From an uncultured Clostridia bacterium (GTDB lineage: Bacteria > Bacillota > Clostridia > Oscillospirales > JAAYOS01): a DNA stretch of 39,166 nucleotides. A program made the position numbers and the translations under genes. Shown piece by piece: positions 7,638-17,211 of the stretch (within the stretch, counting starts at the first letter, position 1; each line of letters begins with the position of its first letter). The stretch is taken from assembly GCA_947585215.1 (NCBI GenBank), contig CANPWY010000005.1, forward strand, positions 1 to 39,166, written 5' to 3'. Below the pieces are notes generated by a model that searched no databases, was not told where the DNA came from, and saw only the letters and a program-made list of their open reading frames with translations.

Positions 7638-8900
7638 ATGAAAGGACAAACTCTGAAAGAAGACAGGAAAGGCTTTACCTTGGTCGAGTTGATCGTGGTG
7701 ATCGCGATTCTCGCCATCCTCGCGGCGGTCGCGTACCCGGTGTACACGGGGTACATCACCAAGGCAAATGAGGCGGCGGATCAGGTGCTGCTCGGCGCCG
7801 TCAACGAGTCGTTCCGCTCGGCGCTGTACGATGTGGGGTATACTGACGGCGAGCTGCCCGAGATGGCTACGGCAGCACTTACCGAACAAAAAGTAAGTGA
7901 AGTATCTTCCGCCGGTATAGCTGGGTTGAACGATGCGTTCTTTAAGTATTTTGAAGGCAATGCAAACACGGCTTTTAAGGTTGTTAAGGCGCTTTTGTAC
8001 AATCAAACCCAAGGCTTCTATGCCAGTTTAGGGGAAAACGAATTTATATTTGGTGAGAACAGAAAATTGGTGAAAAAGGGGATTAATGCCGCAGGTAAAA
8101 CCATGTGGGAATGGTCAACAGAGGTAGGCGATTTCACACTTACAACGAATGAGGAAAACATTGAGAGCTTCAACAACTCCAGTTTCGGTAAAAACATGAC
8201 CATGGACGGTTTGATGGGCGAAATTGATAAACTGGTTACCGGAGTAACTGGCGTTGTCGAAAGTGTTTCCCCCGAACAGTATCTGACAAAAGATATCATG
8301 GATATGCTTAAAAAAGCCGGATATACACCCGGAACAGATGACTATAAAAAAGCTGCCGTTCGCGCGTTGGTGGTGCAATCGGCAATGCAATCTGATTGTT
8401 GGACGGTTGACGGTCTTCTTGAGGACATGAAGAATGGTCGCCTCTCAACAACTCCGGCACTTAAGGAGGGAGACGGTTCACAAGCACGTCTTGCCAGCGC
8501 AAATGCAATGTTTTATGCCATGATTACAGGTTACGCTAAGAGCGAAGCCGGGAAAAACACCACTGTAACAATTTGGAATCAAGGTGAAGGAAGAAACTTT
8601 ACCGGTACAGTAGCCGAATATTACGACCATTATATTACCAATGCGATAAACGGCGAAAACGGTTTAAAGCCAAGCCAAGCATATGGTGAAATACTTACGC
8701 TTATGCAGGGCGTCATAGATACACCAGAATATAAAGATTACTTAAACAGCGGAGAGGGCAAGAAAGATATAGAAGGATACCTCGGTGCGATGGAATTTAT
8801 CCGTGATAACGCCGATTCAATTGTTAGCAGTAAGACGCTGGACGCCGGTTACAGCGATCCTGCTCTTGCGGAACTGCTTTCCACCCTGTTCGCCGGCTGA
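7638..8900 (+). CDS. Type IV prepilin-like protein (N-methylation motif) with a large unknown C-terminal domain
   Basis: RKGFTLVELIVVIAILAILAAVAYPVYTGYITKANEAA is a class III/type IV prepilin N-terminus; AGGAGG RBS at 7625-7630 before ATG 7638. Confidence 0.92.
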   Translation: MKGQTLKEDRKGFTLVELIVVIAILAILAAVAYPVYTGYITKANEAADQVLLGAVNESFRSALYDVGYTDGELPEMATAALTEQKVSEVSSAGIAGLNDAFFKYFEGNANTAFKVVKALLYNQTQGFYASLGENEFIFGENRKLVKKGINAAGKTMWEWSTEVGDFTLTTNEENIESFNNSSFGKNMTMDGLMGEIDKLVTGVTGVVESVSPEQYLTKDIMDMLKKAGYTPGTDDYKKAAVRALVVQSAMQSDCWTVDGLLEDMKNGRLSTTPALKEGDGSQARLASANAMFYAMITGYAKSEAGKNTTVTIWNQGEGRNFTGTVAEYYDHYITNAINGENGLKPSQAYGEILTLMQGVIDTPEYKDYLNSGEGKKDIEGYLGAMEFIRDNADSIVSSKTLDAGYSDPALAELLSTLFAG

Positions 8901-8939
8901 TCCCCGCGACAGATGACGGAACATTCTCTGCGTGACAGA

Positions 8940-9093
8940 GGGACGGTTCTTTTGCAGCCCCACTGGGGACGGTTCTTGTGAACCACCTACGCTTACGCTC
9001 CGGTGTCCCACAAAAACCGTCCCCGTGAGGCAGGAGGCGGTTCAAGGGGACGGTTATTCGTGGGGCGCGAAGCGACTCACAAGAACCGTCCCC
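8940..9093. repeat. Cluster of GGGGACGGTTCTTGTG-type REP-like repeats in both orientations
   Basis: Copies at 8940-8954, 8965-8980 and 9046-9062 (+) and at 9009-9024 and 9078-9093 (-); 8965-8980 and 9078-9093 are perfect 16-bp inverted repeats. Confidence 0.85.
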
Positions 9094-9138
9094 TTGGGAC
9101 GCCGTGTCACACCGATGTTGATTTGAGGAGGCGGTTTA

Positions 9139-9480
9139 GTGGAAAGCTCTTTGCCTCGCTCGCGGCGGCTGTACTTGCTCCTCGCCATTGGTACGCAGAT
9201 ACTCAGCCTCGTCGATTTTGCTTACACGCTTTTCGGCATAGGCCGCATTCCCGGCATGCGGGAGGGCAACCCGTTCTTCGCGGTGCTGCTCGGCTCGCCT
9301 TGGATAGCGGCGGCGTATAAGCTCGTTGTCATACCTGCGGCATTGTGGGCGATGTATCACTTCCGCGCGCGGCCGCTCGCGCGGTTCGGGCTGTGGCTGT
9401 GCTTCCTCGTGTTTGCGTATCTGGGCGTGAAAGCCGCGTATATGCTCGTTGTCTATAGGCAATATCTTTTCGCAGGTTGA
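9139..9480 (+). CDS. Small integral membrane protein (DUF5658-like)
   Basis: Three to four hydrophobic segments; DFAYTLFGIGRIPGMREGNPFFAVLL pattern; family assignment by resemblance only. Confidence 0.65.
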   Translation: MESSLPRSRRLYLLLAIGTQILSLVDFAYTLFGIGRIPGMREGNPFFAVLLGSPWIAAAYKLVVIPAALWAMYHFRARPLARFGLWLCFLVFAYLGVKAAYMLVVYRQYLFAG

Positions 9481-9485
9481 AAAAC

Positions 9486-9527
9486 GGCCTGCCGCGAAGC
9501 AAAACCTCGCGGCAGGCCTCGTTTTTT
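9486..9527 (+). terminator. Intrinsic terminator between convergent genes
   Basis: GCCTGCCGCGAAG-caaaac-CTCGCGGCAGGC followed by GTTTTTT. Confidence 0.88.
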
Positions 9528-12500
9528 ACTTTATCAGCTCGTCCACGAACTTCTCCGCCGCGTCGAGCACGTCCGCGCCGCGCGGGAGCTTCAGCGCGAG
9601 CGCGGGACGCCCCGCGCCGGGCGCGCGGGAGTTCGCCGGCGACGCGCCGCCGCTCTGCCGCGAGCGTCCCGCCTCGAAGCGGAGGACGCTGCGGTACTTC
9701 GGCTCGGTGCAGACGCGGCTCACCGCCTCTATCGACACCGCGCCCGCCTCCTCCGAGCGGAGCGCTTCCTCGTCAAGGTAGAAGCGGACGGTGTCACCCT
9801 TCTGCGCGATCTCGCGGATGCCCGCCGCGCCCGCCTTCGCGCGGAGCAGAGCCACGCGGAGGAGCGCGTACACCTCGCGCGGCAGGTCGCCGTAGCGGTC
9901 GCAGAGCTCGTCGATAAGCTCGCTCGCCTCGTCCTCGGTGCGCGCGAGCGCCATGCGGCGGTAGAGGTCCATCCGCTCGCCGGAGTTTGCGATGTAGCTC
10001 TCGGGTATGCGCGCCTCAACGGCGAGGTCCGCCGTACACTCGCCCGCGCTCTTGGGCTTCTCGCCGCGCTCCTCGAGTACGGCGTCCTCGAGCAGTTTGA
10101 GATACATGTCGTAGCCCACCGAGTTGAGGTGGCCGGACTGCGCCGCGCCGAGGAGGTTGCCCGCGCCGCGTATCTCGAGGTCGCGCATGGCTATCTTGAA
10201 GCCCGCACCGAACTCCGCAAACTCGCGTATCGCCGTGAGGCGCTTTTCCGCTATGTCGGAGAGCGCCTTGCCCTTCCTGTAGCAGAGGTAGGCGTAGGCG
10301 CGGCGGCGGCTCCGTCCGACGCGCCCGCGTATCTGGTGCAGCTGCGCGAGGCCGTACCTGTCCGCGTCCTCGACGATGAGGGTGTTCACGTTCGGGATGT
10401 CTATGCCGGTCTCGATTATCGTCGTGCAGACGAGCACCTGAACCTCGCCGCGCTCGACGCGGTCCATCACGTCGCCGAGCTCCTTTTCGCTCATCTGGCC
10501 GTGCGCCGTCGCGACGACTATGCCGCTCTCTTCGCCGCCGAGGTCCTCGCGGATACGTGCGGCGGTGCGGTCTATCGTCTCGACGCGGTTGTGCAGGTAG
10601 TACACCTGCCCGCCGCGCCCTATCTCGCGGCGCATCGCCTCGGTGAGTATCGCGCGGTCCTGCTCGAGGACGTAGGTCTGCACCGGCAGACGGTCGCGCG
10701 GCGGGTCCTCGAGCACCGACATGTCGCGTATGCCGCTGAGCGCCATGTTGAGGGTACGGGGTATCGGCGTCGCGGAGAGGGTGAGGACGTCCACGCCCCG
10801 GCTTATCTCCTTGAGGCGCTCCTTGTGCATGACGCCGAAGCGCTGCTCCTCGTCCACTATGAGCAGACCGAGCTTCTTGAAGCTCACGTCCTTCTGGAGT
10901 ATTCTGTGCGTGCCTATGAGCAGGTCGACCTGACCCGCCGCCGTCGCTGCCGCGACGCGCTTCAGCTCCGCCGGGGTGCGGAAGCGGCTCATCACCTCGA
11001 TGTTCGCGGCAAAGCCCGCAAAGCGGCGGGACGCGGTGAGGTAGTGCTGCTGCGCGAGGACGGTCGTGGGCACGAGTATCGCGGCCTGCATGCCCGAGAG
11101 GATGCACTTCATCGCCGCGCGGAGAGCGACCTCGGTCTTGCCGAAGCCGACGTCTCCGCAGAGCAGGCGGTCCATCGGCACCGGACGCTCCATGTCCCGC
11201 TTTATCTCCTTCACGGCGGCGAGCTGGTCCGGCGTCTCGTCAAACTCGAAGCGCTCCTCGAACTCGCGCTGCATCGCGTCGTCCGGCTCGCAGACGACGC
11301 CCTCGGTCCGTGCGCGCGCGGCGTAGAGCTTTATCAGCTCGCCCGCGAGCTCCTTTGCCGCCGCCTTCGCGCGGGACTTCGAGCGCTTCCACTCCGCGCC
11401 GCCCATCTTCGAGAGGCGGACTTCCGTCGCCTCGCCCGCGCCGATGTACTTCGATATGACGTCGAGCCGCGTCGCGGGCAGGTAGAGCACGTCGGTGCCG
11501 AGGAAGCGGAGCTTCGCGTAGTCGCGCTTCGCGCCGTCCACCTCGAGGGTCTCTATGCCGACGAACTGCGCTATGCCGTAGTCGTCGTGGACGACGTAGT
11601 CGCCCGCCGTGAGGTCGGCGTAGCTCTTGACGCGGTTCGCCGCCGACTTCTTTGCCGGCTTCCGCTTCGAGGAGCGTCCCTCGCGGATGATCTGCCCCTC
11701 GGTCATGACTGCAAGCCCCGCCTCCGGCAGCTCGAATCCGGCGGTGAGCCGTCCGAGCGCTATGCGGGAACGTCCCGGCTGCGGGAGCTCCTTCAGCTCG
11801 TAGTCTAGTTGAGAGTTTATGCCGCGCTCGAAGAGCAGCTCCATCAGCCGCCGCGCGCGGTGCTCGTCCGCCGAGAGCAGGACGACGCCCTCGCCCGCGT
11901 CGAGATAGTGCCGCACCTCGCTTGCGGCGGTGTCGAGACTGCCGCCGTAGCTTGGGAGCTGGCGCATCGAGAAGGTCTCGAGCCGCTTCGGCGGGACGGG
12001 ATAGCCCGAGCCGATGAAGCTGTCGAGATATACAAACGGTATATCGGTGGCGCGTCTGTACAGTCCGTTTATGTCTTCGTAGAATTTCGCGTGGCGGGGA
12101 TGGAGCTTCCCGCTTTTCAGCAGGTCGGTTATGTCCTCGCCGTTCCGCCACTCGAGCGCGCTTCCGCGCTCGGAGGAGCGGCGGTGCTCGAACAGGACAA
12201 CGAGCGCGTCCGGGGGAAGGTAGTCCATCGCCGTCGCGAACTCGTCATATATCAAATCCAGCCACCGGTCGGCGGCGGGGAAGGAGCGGAGGTTCTCGAA
12301 GCGCTCGGCGTCCTCAAGGAGCGTCGTCTTCAGCGCGCCCTCCTTCTGGCGCGCGGCGAGGGCGCGGAGCTTTTTTGCGACGCCGTCCGCGCCTCCCTCC
12401 GCCGCGCTCACGACCGTCTCGGACGCGGGAAGGAGCAGACATCGCTCCGCCGCGTCCCCGCGCCGCTGGGTCTGCGGGTCGAACGGAGCGAGCGTGTCCA

Positions 12501-13089
12501 CCTCGTCCCCCCAGAACTCTATGCGTATCGGAAGCTCCTCGGAGGGGGAGTAGAAGTCCACTATCCCGCCGCGCCGCGAATACTGCCCCACGCCCTCGAC
12601 GGCGTATGACTGCGCGTAGCCGGACGACTCGAGCAAATCGACGAGCGCGTCCGGGTCGAGGGTCATTCCTTGCGTTATCTCGAGGCGGAGACGCCGGAAG
12701 GCGTCGGGCGGGAGCGTCCGCGCGGACGCGCTCTCGACGCTTGCGACGGCACACGCACCGTTCCGTATCGCTTCGAGCGCCGCTATGCGGCGGTGCGACC
12801 ACTCGCGCGAGCTCGCCTCCACCCCCGCGAAGTCGAACTCCCTCGGCGGGAGCACGACTGCCTCCCCGAGAAGCGAGGCACAGTCCGCCGCGACGTTCTT
12901 CGCGTCCTCGTCGTCCGGGCAGACAAGGAAAAGCGGCCGTCCGGTGTCCCGGGCGAGCGCCGCCGCGACGAGTGCCTTGTGTACCGTGCCGAGTCCTCCC
13001 GCCGCGACGGGGCTCTCGCCCCGCTCGAGCGCTTCCACGAGGACGCGGTATTCCGACAGTTTTCCGATTGCGTCAAGTAATTTCTGCAT
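9526..13089 (-). CDS. mfd: Transcription-repair coupling factor
   Basis: 1187 aa; MDRLLCGDVGFGKTEVALRAAMK, DEEQRFGVMHKERLKE, LSATPIPRTLNMALSGIRDMSVLEDPP, QIRGRVGRSRRRAYAYL, plus CarD-like RID. Confidence 0.97.
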   Translation of the reverse strand: MQKLLDAIGKLSEYRVLVEALERGESPVAAGGLGTVHKALVAAALARDTGRPLFLVCPDDEDAKNVAADCASLLGEAVVLPPREFDFAGVEASSREWSHRRIAALEAIRNGACAVASVESASARTLPPDAFRRLRLEITQGMTLDPDALVDLLESSGYAQSYAVEGVGQYSRRGGIVDFYSPSEELPIRIEFWGDEVDTLAPFDPQTQRRGDAAERCLLLPASETVVSAAEGGADGVAKKLRALAARQKEGALKTTLLEDAERFENLRSFPAADRWLDLIYDEFATAMDYLPPDALVVLFEHRRSSERGSALEWRNGEDITDLLKSGKLHPRHAKFYEDINGLYRRATDIPFVYLDSFIGSGYPVPPKRLETFSMRQLPSYGGSLDTAASEVRHYLDAGEGVVLLSADEHRARRLMELLFERGINSQLDYELKELPQPGRSRIALGRLTAGFELPEAGLAVMTEGQIIREGRSSKRKPAKKSAANRVKSYADLTAGDYVVHDDYGIAQFVGIETLEVDGAKRDYAKLRFLGTDVLYLPATRLDVISKYIGAGEATEVRLSKMGGAEWKRSKSRAKAAAKELAGELIKLYAARARTEGVVCEPDDAMQREFEERFEFDETPDQLAAVKEIKRDMERPVPMDRLLCGDVGFGKTEVALRAAMKCILSGMQAAILVPTTVLAQQHYLTASRRFAGFAANIEVMSRFRTPAELKRVAAATAAGQVDLLIGTHRILQKDVSFKKLGLLIVDEEQRFGVMHKERLKEISRGVDVLTLSATPIPRTLNMALSGIRDMSVLEDPPRDRLPVQTYVLEQDRAILTEAMRREIGRGGQVYYLHNRVETIDRTAARIREDLGGEESGIVVATAHGQMSEKELGDVMDRVERGEVQVLVCTTIIETGIDIPNVNTLIVEDADRYGLAQLHQIRGRVGRSRRRAYAYLCYRKGKALSDIAEKRLTAIREFAEFGAGFKIAMRDLEIRGAGNLLGAAQSGHLNSVGYDMYLKLLEDAVLEERGEKPKSAGECTADLAVEARIPESYIANSGERMDLYRRMALARTEDEASELIDELCDRYGDLPREVYALLRVALLRAKAGAAGIREIAQKGDTVRFYLDEEALRSEEAGAVSIEAVSRVCTEPKYRSVLRFEAGRSRQSGGASPANSRAPGAGRPALALKLPRGADVLDAAEKFVDELIK

Positions 13090-13121
13090 CTATATATACT
13101 CCAAGTAATAATAAGAGACGA

Positions 13122-13150
13122 CTATACGCCCGACTTCGTCGGGCGTATAG
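13122..13150. repeat. Perfect 12-bp hairpin upstream of mfd
   Basis: CTATACGCCCGA-cttcg-TCGGGCGTATAG. Confidence 0.8.
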
Positions 13151-13203
13151 GGGTATTCTGTTGTTTCGCGCGGCCGCCGCCGCGCCCGTCCGCATCGGGA
13201 GGA

Positions 13204-13618
13204 TGTTTCATGTGGAACCTTCCGCGCGGGGGAGCGTCCGCCTCGCAGAGAATGCGCCCGCGAACCTGTACCGCATCCGATCTTCTACCGGGCGCATCAG
13301 ACCTCGGCGCTTCGCGCCGACGTCCCGACATTGTGCGAGTCGAAAGGCGCCAAAGGCGCGAAACAAATTCAAATCATTTTTCCCGACGGCGTGTACGTCG
13401 GGAAAAATACTTTGCGCGGAGCGTGCGTCGATTTTTTGCCGGAGGCAAAAAACTCGGCGCGTAGCGGAGCGCATGCCGTCGGCAGAGCTCCGCTTTGTCC
13501 GACGGCTTCACTTGAAATTGCGCCTGCGCAATTTCAAGTGAACTTCTCGCGGGAAATTGGTAAGTGAGCACGCTTCGCGTGCTCGCGCGATTTCCCGCGA
13601 AAAGCGGCGATAGCCGCT
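13204..13618. repeat. Multi-hairpin intergenic mosaic element between proS and mfd
   Basis: Dense palindromes: 13252-13297 (ATGCGCCCG...CGGGCGCAT), 13475-13506 (GCCGTCGG...CCGACGGC), TTCACTTGAAATTGCG-cctg-CGCAATTTCAAGTGAA, CGCGGGAAAT...ATTTCCCGCG; modules shared with 29.9-30.3 kb and 35.4-35.9 kb. Confidence 0.75.
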
Positions 13619-15058
13619 TTAATACGACTGCCCCCAGATCACCATATGCTTTGCGGGCTTGCCGCAGACCGGGCAGACGTCGCCTACCTGCTCCTGCTCG
13701 AACGGGATGCAGCGGCTCTGGATGCCGACCTTCTCGCGGACGGCGTCCTCGCACGCCTCGTCCCCGCACCACATCATCTTCACAAAGCCCATGCGGTTTT
13801 TCACCTTCTCCGCCGCTTCCTCGAGGGTCTTTGCGGTGTAGATGCGACTCGCGCGGTTTTGAAGCGCCTGCTCGTAGAGCTCGCGCTGCACGTCGTCGAG
13901 GGCGGTCTTTGCGCCCTCCGCGGCGGTGTCGAGCGATATCGTGAACTTCTCCCCGCCTGTACGCTTCGAGGCCATGCAGACGCCGTTCTCGATGTCGCGC
14001 GGGCCTATCTCGAGGCGGAGCGGCACGCCCTTCATCTCGTACTCGGCATACTTCCAGCCGGGGCTGTTGTCCGAGAAGTCGCCCTTCGCGCGGATGCCGG
14101 CCATCGTAAGCTTTTCGACGAGCGCTTCGGCGACCTCGGTGACGCCCGGCTTGTGCGTCGCCACCGGCACGACAACGACCTGTATCGGCGCGACGGCGGG
14201 CGGCAGGCGCAGTCCGTTGTCGTCCCCGTGGGTCATGATGATGCCGCCAATGAGGCGCGTCGAGACGCCCCACGAGGTCTGGAACGGGTGATGGAGCTTG
14301 TTGTCGCGGCCGGTGTACTGTATGTCGTAGGCGCGGCAGAAGCCGTCCCCGAAGAAGTGGGTCGTGCCCGCCTGGAGGCTCTTGCCGTCGTGCATCATGC
14401 TCTCGATGCAGTAGGTCGCCTCCGCGCCGGCGAACTTGTCCGACTCGGTCTTCTGTCCCTTTATGACGGGCATGGCGAGCGCGTTTTCCGCGATGTCGGC
14501 ATAGATGTCGAGCATCATCAGGGTCTCCTGCTCGCCCTCCTCGCGGGTCTCGTGGAGGGTGTGGCCCTCCTGCCAGTGGAACTCGCGGCCGCGCAGGAAC
14601 GGGCGCGTCGTCTTCTCCCAGCGCACGACCGAGCACCACTGGTTGTACTTCTTGGGCAGGTCGCGGTAGCTCTGCACAACGCGGGAGAAGTGGTCGCAGA
14701 ACAGCGTCTCGCTCGTGGGACGGATGCAAAGCCGCTCCTCGAGCTTCGCCTCGCCGCCGTGAGTGACCCACGCTACCTCCGGCGCGAAGCCCTCGACGTG
14801 GTCCTTCTCCTTCTGGAGAAGGCTCTCCGGTATGAGCAGGGGCATCGAGACGTTCTCATGCCCGGTGCGCTTGAACTCCGCGTCAAAGAGATTCTGGATG
14901 TTTTCCCATATGGCCCACGCGTACGGGCGCATTATCGTGAAGCCCTTTATCGGGGAGTAGTCAATAAGCTCGGCCTTCGTCACGACGTCGGTGTACCACT
15001 GCGCGAAGTCCACGTCGCGCGAGGTTATCGCCTCAACGAGCTTTTTCTTGTCCGCCAC
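13619..15058 (-). CDS. proS: Proline--tRNA ligase
   Basis: 479 aa; DFAQWYTDVVTKAELIDYSPIKGFTIMRPYAWAIWENIQ...; RPTSET and class II motifs; archaeal/eukaryote-like ProS type. Confidence 0.95.
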   Translation of the reverse strand: MADKKKLVEAITSRDVDFAQWYTDVVTKAELIDYSPIKGFTIMRPYAWAIWENIQNLFDAEFKRTGHENVSMPLLIPESLLQKEKDHVEGFAPEVAWVTHGGEAKLEERLCIRPTSETLFCDHFSRVVQSYRDLPKKYNQWCSVVRWEKTTRPFLRGREFHWQEGHTLHETREEGEQETLMMLDIYADIAENALAMPVIKGQKTESDKFAGAEATYCIESMMHDGKSLQAGTTHFFGDGFCRAYDIQYTGRDNKLHHPFQTSWGVSTRLIGGIIMTHGDDNGLRLPPAVAPIQVVVVPVATHKPGVTEVAEALVEKLTMAGIRAKGDFSDNSPGWKYAEYEMKGVPLRLEIGPRDIENGVCMASKRTGGEKFTISLDTAAEGAKTALDDVQRELYEQALQNRASRIYTAKTLEEAAEKVKNRMGFVKMMWCGDEACEDAVREKVGIQSRCIPFEQEQVGDVCPVCGKPAKHMVIWGQSY

Positions 15059-15399
15059 TTTAATTTCTCCTTTCGCGGGAGCGAACCCGCATATAAAAAG
15101 TCCCGAGGGACAGATCTACGAGGTTTTTCGCGCGCTTCCGCCGCTGTTTGCCGTATTTTCCGGCGGCTTCCGCCGCGCGTGTACACATATTATATCCGCG
15201 CGGGGAGGTTTTGTCAATACGCGGCGCAGGGGCTCACCGCGCCGAAAATTTATCCGTAAAAGCGTCCCGAATGTAGCTTTTTTTCCGCTTCTGTGATAAT
15301 ATGTAGTATATGGCGCGCGTCCCGCGCCGCGGCGGGCCGTTCGAGCCGCCGCGAGATCAAGATGTTTTCATCTTACTATCTATATAAGGAGTAATTCTC

Positions 15400-16386
15400 A
15401 TGCTGACCCTGAAGCTCACCGTCTGCCCCGAAACCGAAGCGCTCTGGCGCTCGCAGGTCCTCTTTACGCCGCTTTACGTACACCTCGCCCACTCGCTTGA
15501 GAGCATCGGCGCGCAGGTCGTCTATGGCGGGGCGGACGAGGAGATGCGCTCTGTCTTAGCGCCGTCCCTCACGGACGCGGCGGGCGACGATGTGTTCGAG
15601 CTCGCCGAGCCGGTGTTCTTCACCCCCGAGACGCTGAAGGAGACGCTCGAGAGCGGAACGCTCACGTCCAACGCCGTCCCTTACCGTGACTTTACAAGAC
15701 TTGCCGAGGCGGAGGAGGAGCTTCGCCGTGAGGTCATAGCAAGGCTTCTCGCCTCCGGCGTGCGCATCGTCGGGCCCGCGACAGTCTTCATAGCACCGAC
15801 AGTCACGGTCGAGCCGGGCGCGACGGTGCTTCCCGGCTGTATACTGCGCGGCAGGACAACTATACGCTCCGGCGCCGTTATCGGGCCGAACTCGATAGTC
15901 GAGAACTCGGAGATAGCCTCCGGCGTCACGGTGAACGCCTCGCAGGTCTACGACAGCAGGATAGGGGAGGGCACGACCGTCGGGCCGTTCGCGCACGTCC
16001 GCCCGAACTGCGTGATAGGCGAGCACTGCCGCGTCGGAGCGTTCGTCGAGTTCAAGAACTCGAACATCGGGGACGGCACCAAGGCGAGCCATCTCACCTT
16101 CGTCGGCGACAGCGACGTCGGGAGCAGAGTCAATTTCGGCTGCGGCACCGTCACCTGCAACTACGACGGTTACCAGAAGCACCGTACGACCATCGGGGAT
16201 GACGCGTTCATCGGATGCAACACGAATCTCGTCGCACCGGTGACCGTCCGCGAGGGAGCGTTCACGGCTGCGGGAACGACCGTCACCGACGAGGTACCGG
16301 CGGACGCGCTCGCGATAGGCCGCGCGTACACGGTAAACAAAGAGGACTGGGTGAAGCGGTACAGGGCAAAGCACGAGAACAAGTAA
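15400..16386 (+). CDS. GlmU-like left-handed beta-helix acetyltransferase with short, non-canonical N-terminal domain
   Basis: IGPNSIVENSEIASGVTVNASQVYDSRIGEGTTVGPFAHVRPNCVIGEHCRVGAFVEFKNSNIGDGTKASHLTFVGDSDVGSRVNFGCGTVTCNYDGYQKHRTTIGDDAFIGCNTNLVAPV is a GlmU C-domain; no LAAGxGTRM motif; next to pth. Confidence 0.88.
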   Translation: MLTLKLTVCPETEALWRSQVLFTPLYVHLAHSLESIGAQVVYGGADEEMRSVLAPSLTDAAGDDVFELAEPVFFTPETLKETLESGTLTSNAVPYRDFTRLAEAEEELRREVIARLLASGVRIVGPATVFIAPTVTVEPGATVLPGCILRGRTTIRSGAVIGPNSIVENSEIASGVTVNASQVYDSRIGEGTTVGPFAHVRPNCVIGEHCRVGAFVEFKNSNIGDGTKASHLTFVGDSDVGSRVNFGCGTVTCNYDGYQKHRTTIGDDAFIGCNTNLVAPVTVREGAFTAAGTTVTDEVPADALAIGRAYTVNKEDWVKRYRAKHENK

Positions 16387-16449
16387 TACGTTCAGGATAT
16401 TTAATATTATTATATTACTTTTAGTTATCATAATAATCAGGAGAACGAA

Positions 16450-17046
16450 ATGACATCCCCCTTTGATTACATCGTCGCCGGGCTCGGAAATCCCGGCGCA
16501 AACTACGAGAACACCCGCCACAACGCGGGCTTTATGGCGCTCGACATCTTTGCGGAGCGGCTCGGAGCCTCGGTCACGTCCAAGCGCTTCAACGCTCTCT
16601 GCGGCAAGGCCAAGCTCGGCGACAAGAAGCTGTTTCTGATGAAGCCGCAGACATTTATGAACCTGTCCGGCGACGCGATAATGGCGGCGGCGTTCTACTA
16701 CAAGATCCCAAACGACCGAGTGCTCGTGCTCTGCGACGACATCTCGATACCGCTCGGAAAGATCCGCGTCCGTGCGGACGGCTCCGCAGGCGGTCACAAC
16801 GGTCTCAAATCGATAATAGCGCAGCTCGGCGGACAGAACTTCCCGAGGATACGGATAGGCGTCGGCGGCGGGGAGGCCCGCGGAGACGAGCTGATAAACT
16901 GGGTCACGGGGCACTTCCCGCCCGGCGAGCTGAAGACCGTCCGCGCGGCATGCGCCGGTGCGGCAGACGCCGCGGAGATGGTGCTGAAGACAGACGTCCC
17001 GTCCGCCGCGAGCCGATTCAACGGCATGACCTTCTCGGCGGAGTGA
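16450..17046 (+). CDS. pth: Peptidyl-tRNA hydrolase
   Basis: YIVAGLGNPGANYENTRHNAGFMALD...LMKPQTFMNLSG...GSAGGHNGLKSI. Confidence 0.97.
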   Translation: MTSPFDYIVAGLGNPGANYENTRHNAGFMALDIFAERLGASVTSKRFNALCGKAKLGDKKLFLMKPQTFMNLSGDAIMAAAFYYKIPNDRVLVLCDDISIPLGKIRVRADGSAGGHNGLKSIIAQLGGQNFPRIRIGVGGGEARGDELINWVTGHFPPGELKTVRAACAGAADAAEMVLKTDVPSAASRFNGMTFSAE

Positions 17047-17211
17047 GCGCGCTTTTGCTGCGCAATACGCCAACAAAATCAATAATCACATTTTGGAAGC
17101 GGCATGGGGTATCCCTGCCGCTTCGTTTTCTGTCTGCTCGGTAGATTTTTTCACAAATCTGCGGTATCATCATTTCATGTCCGAGAGACAAACATGAATT
17201 GAAGGGATCGC

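Noticed and set aside
8940-9093. CRISPR array
   Set aside because: Repeats are short, in both orientations and irregularly spaced; no cas genes.
10129-11808. 559-aa plus-strand ORF opposite mfd
   Set aside because: Antisense shadow of a conserved gene; no recognisable domains; the same applies to large ORFs opposite proS, serS, dnaA, mnmG, the amylase and the ABC exporter.
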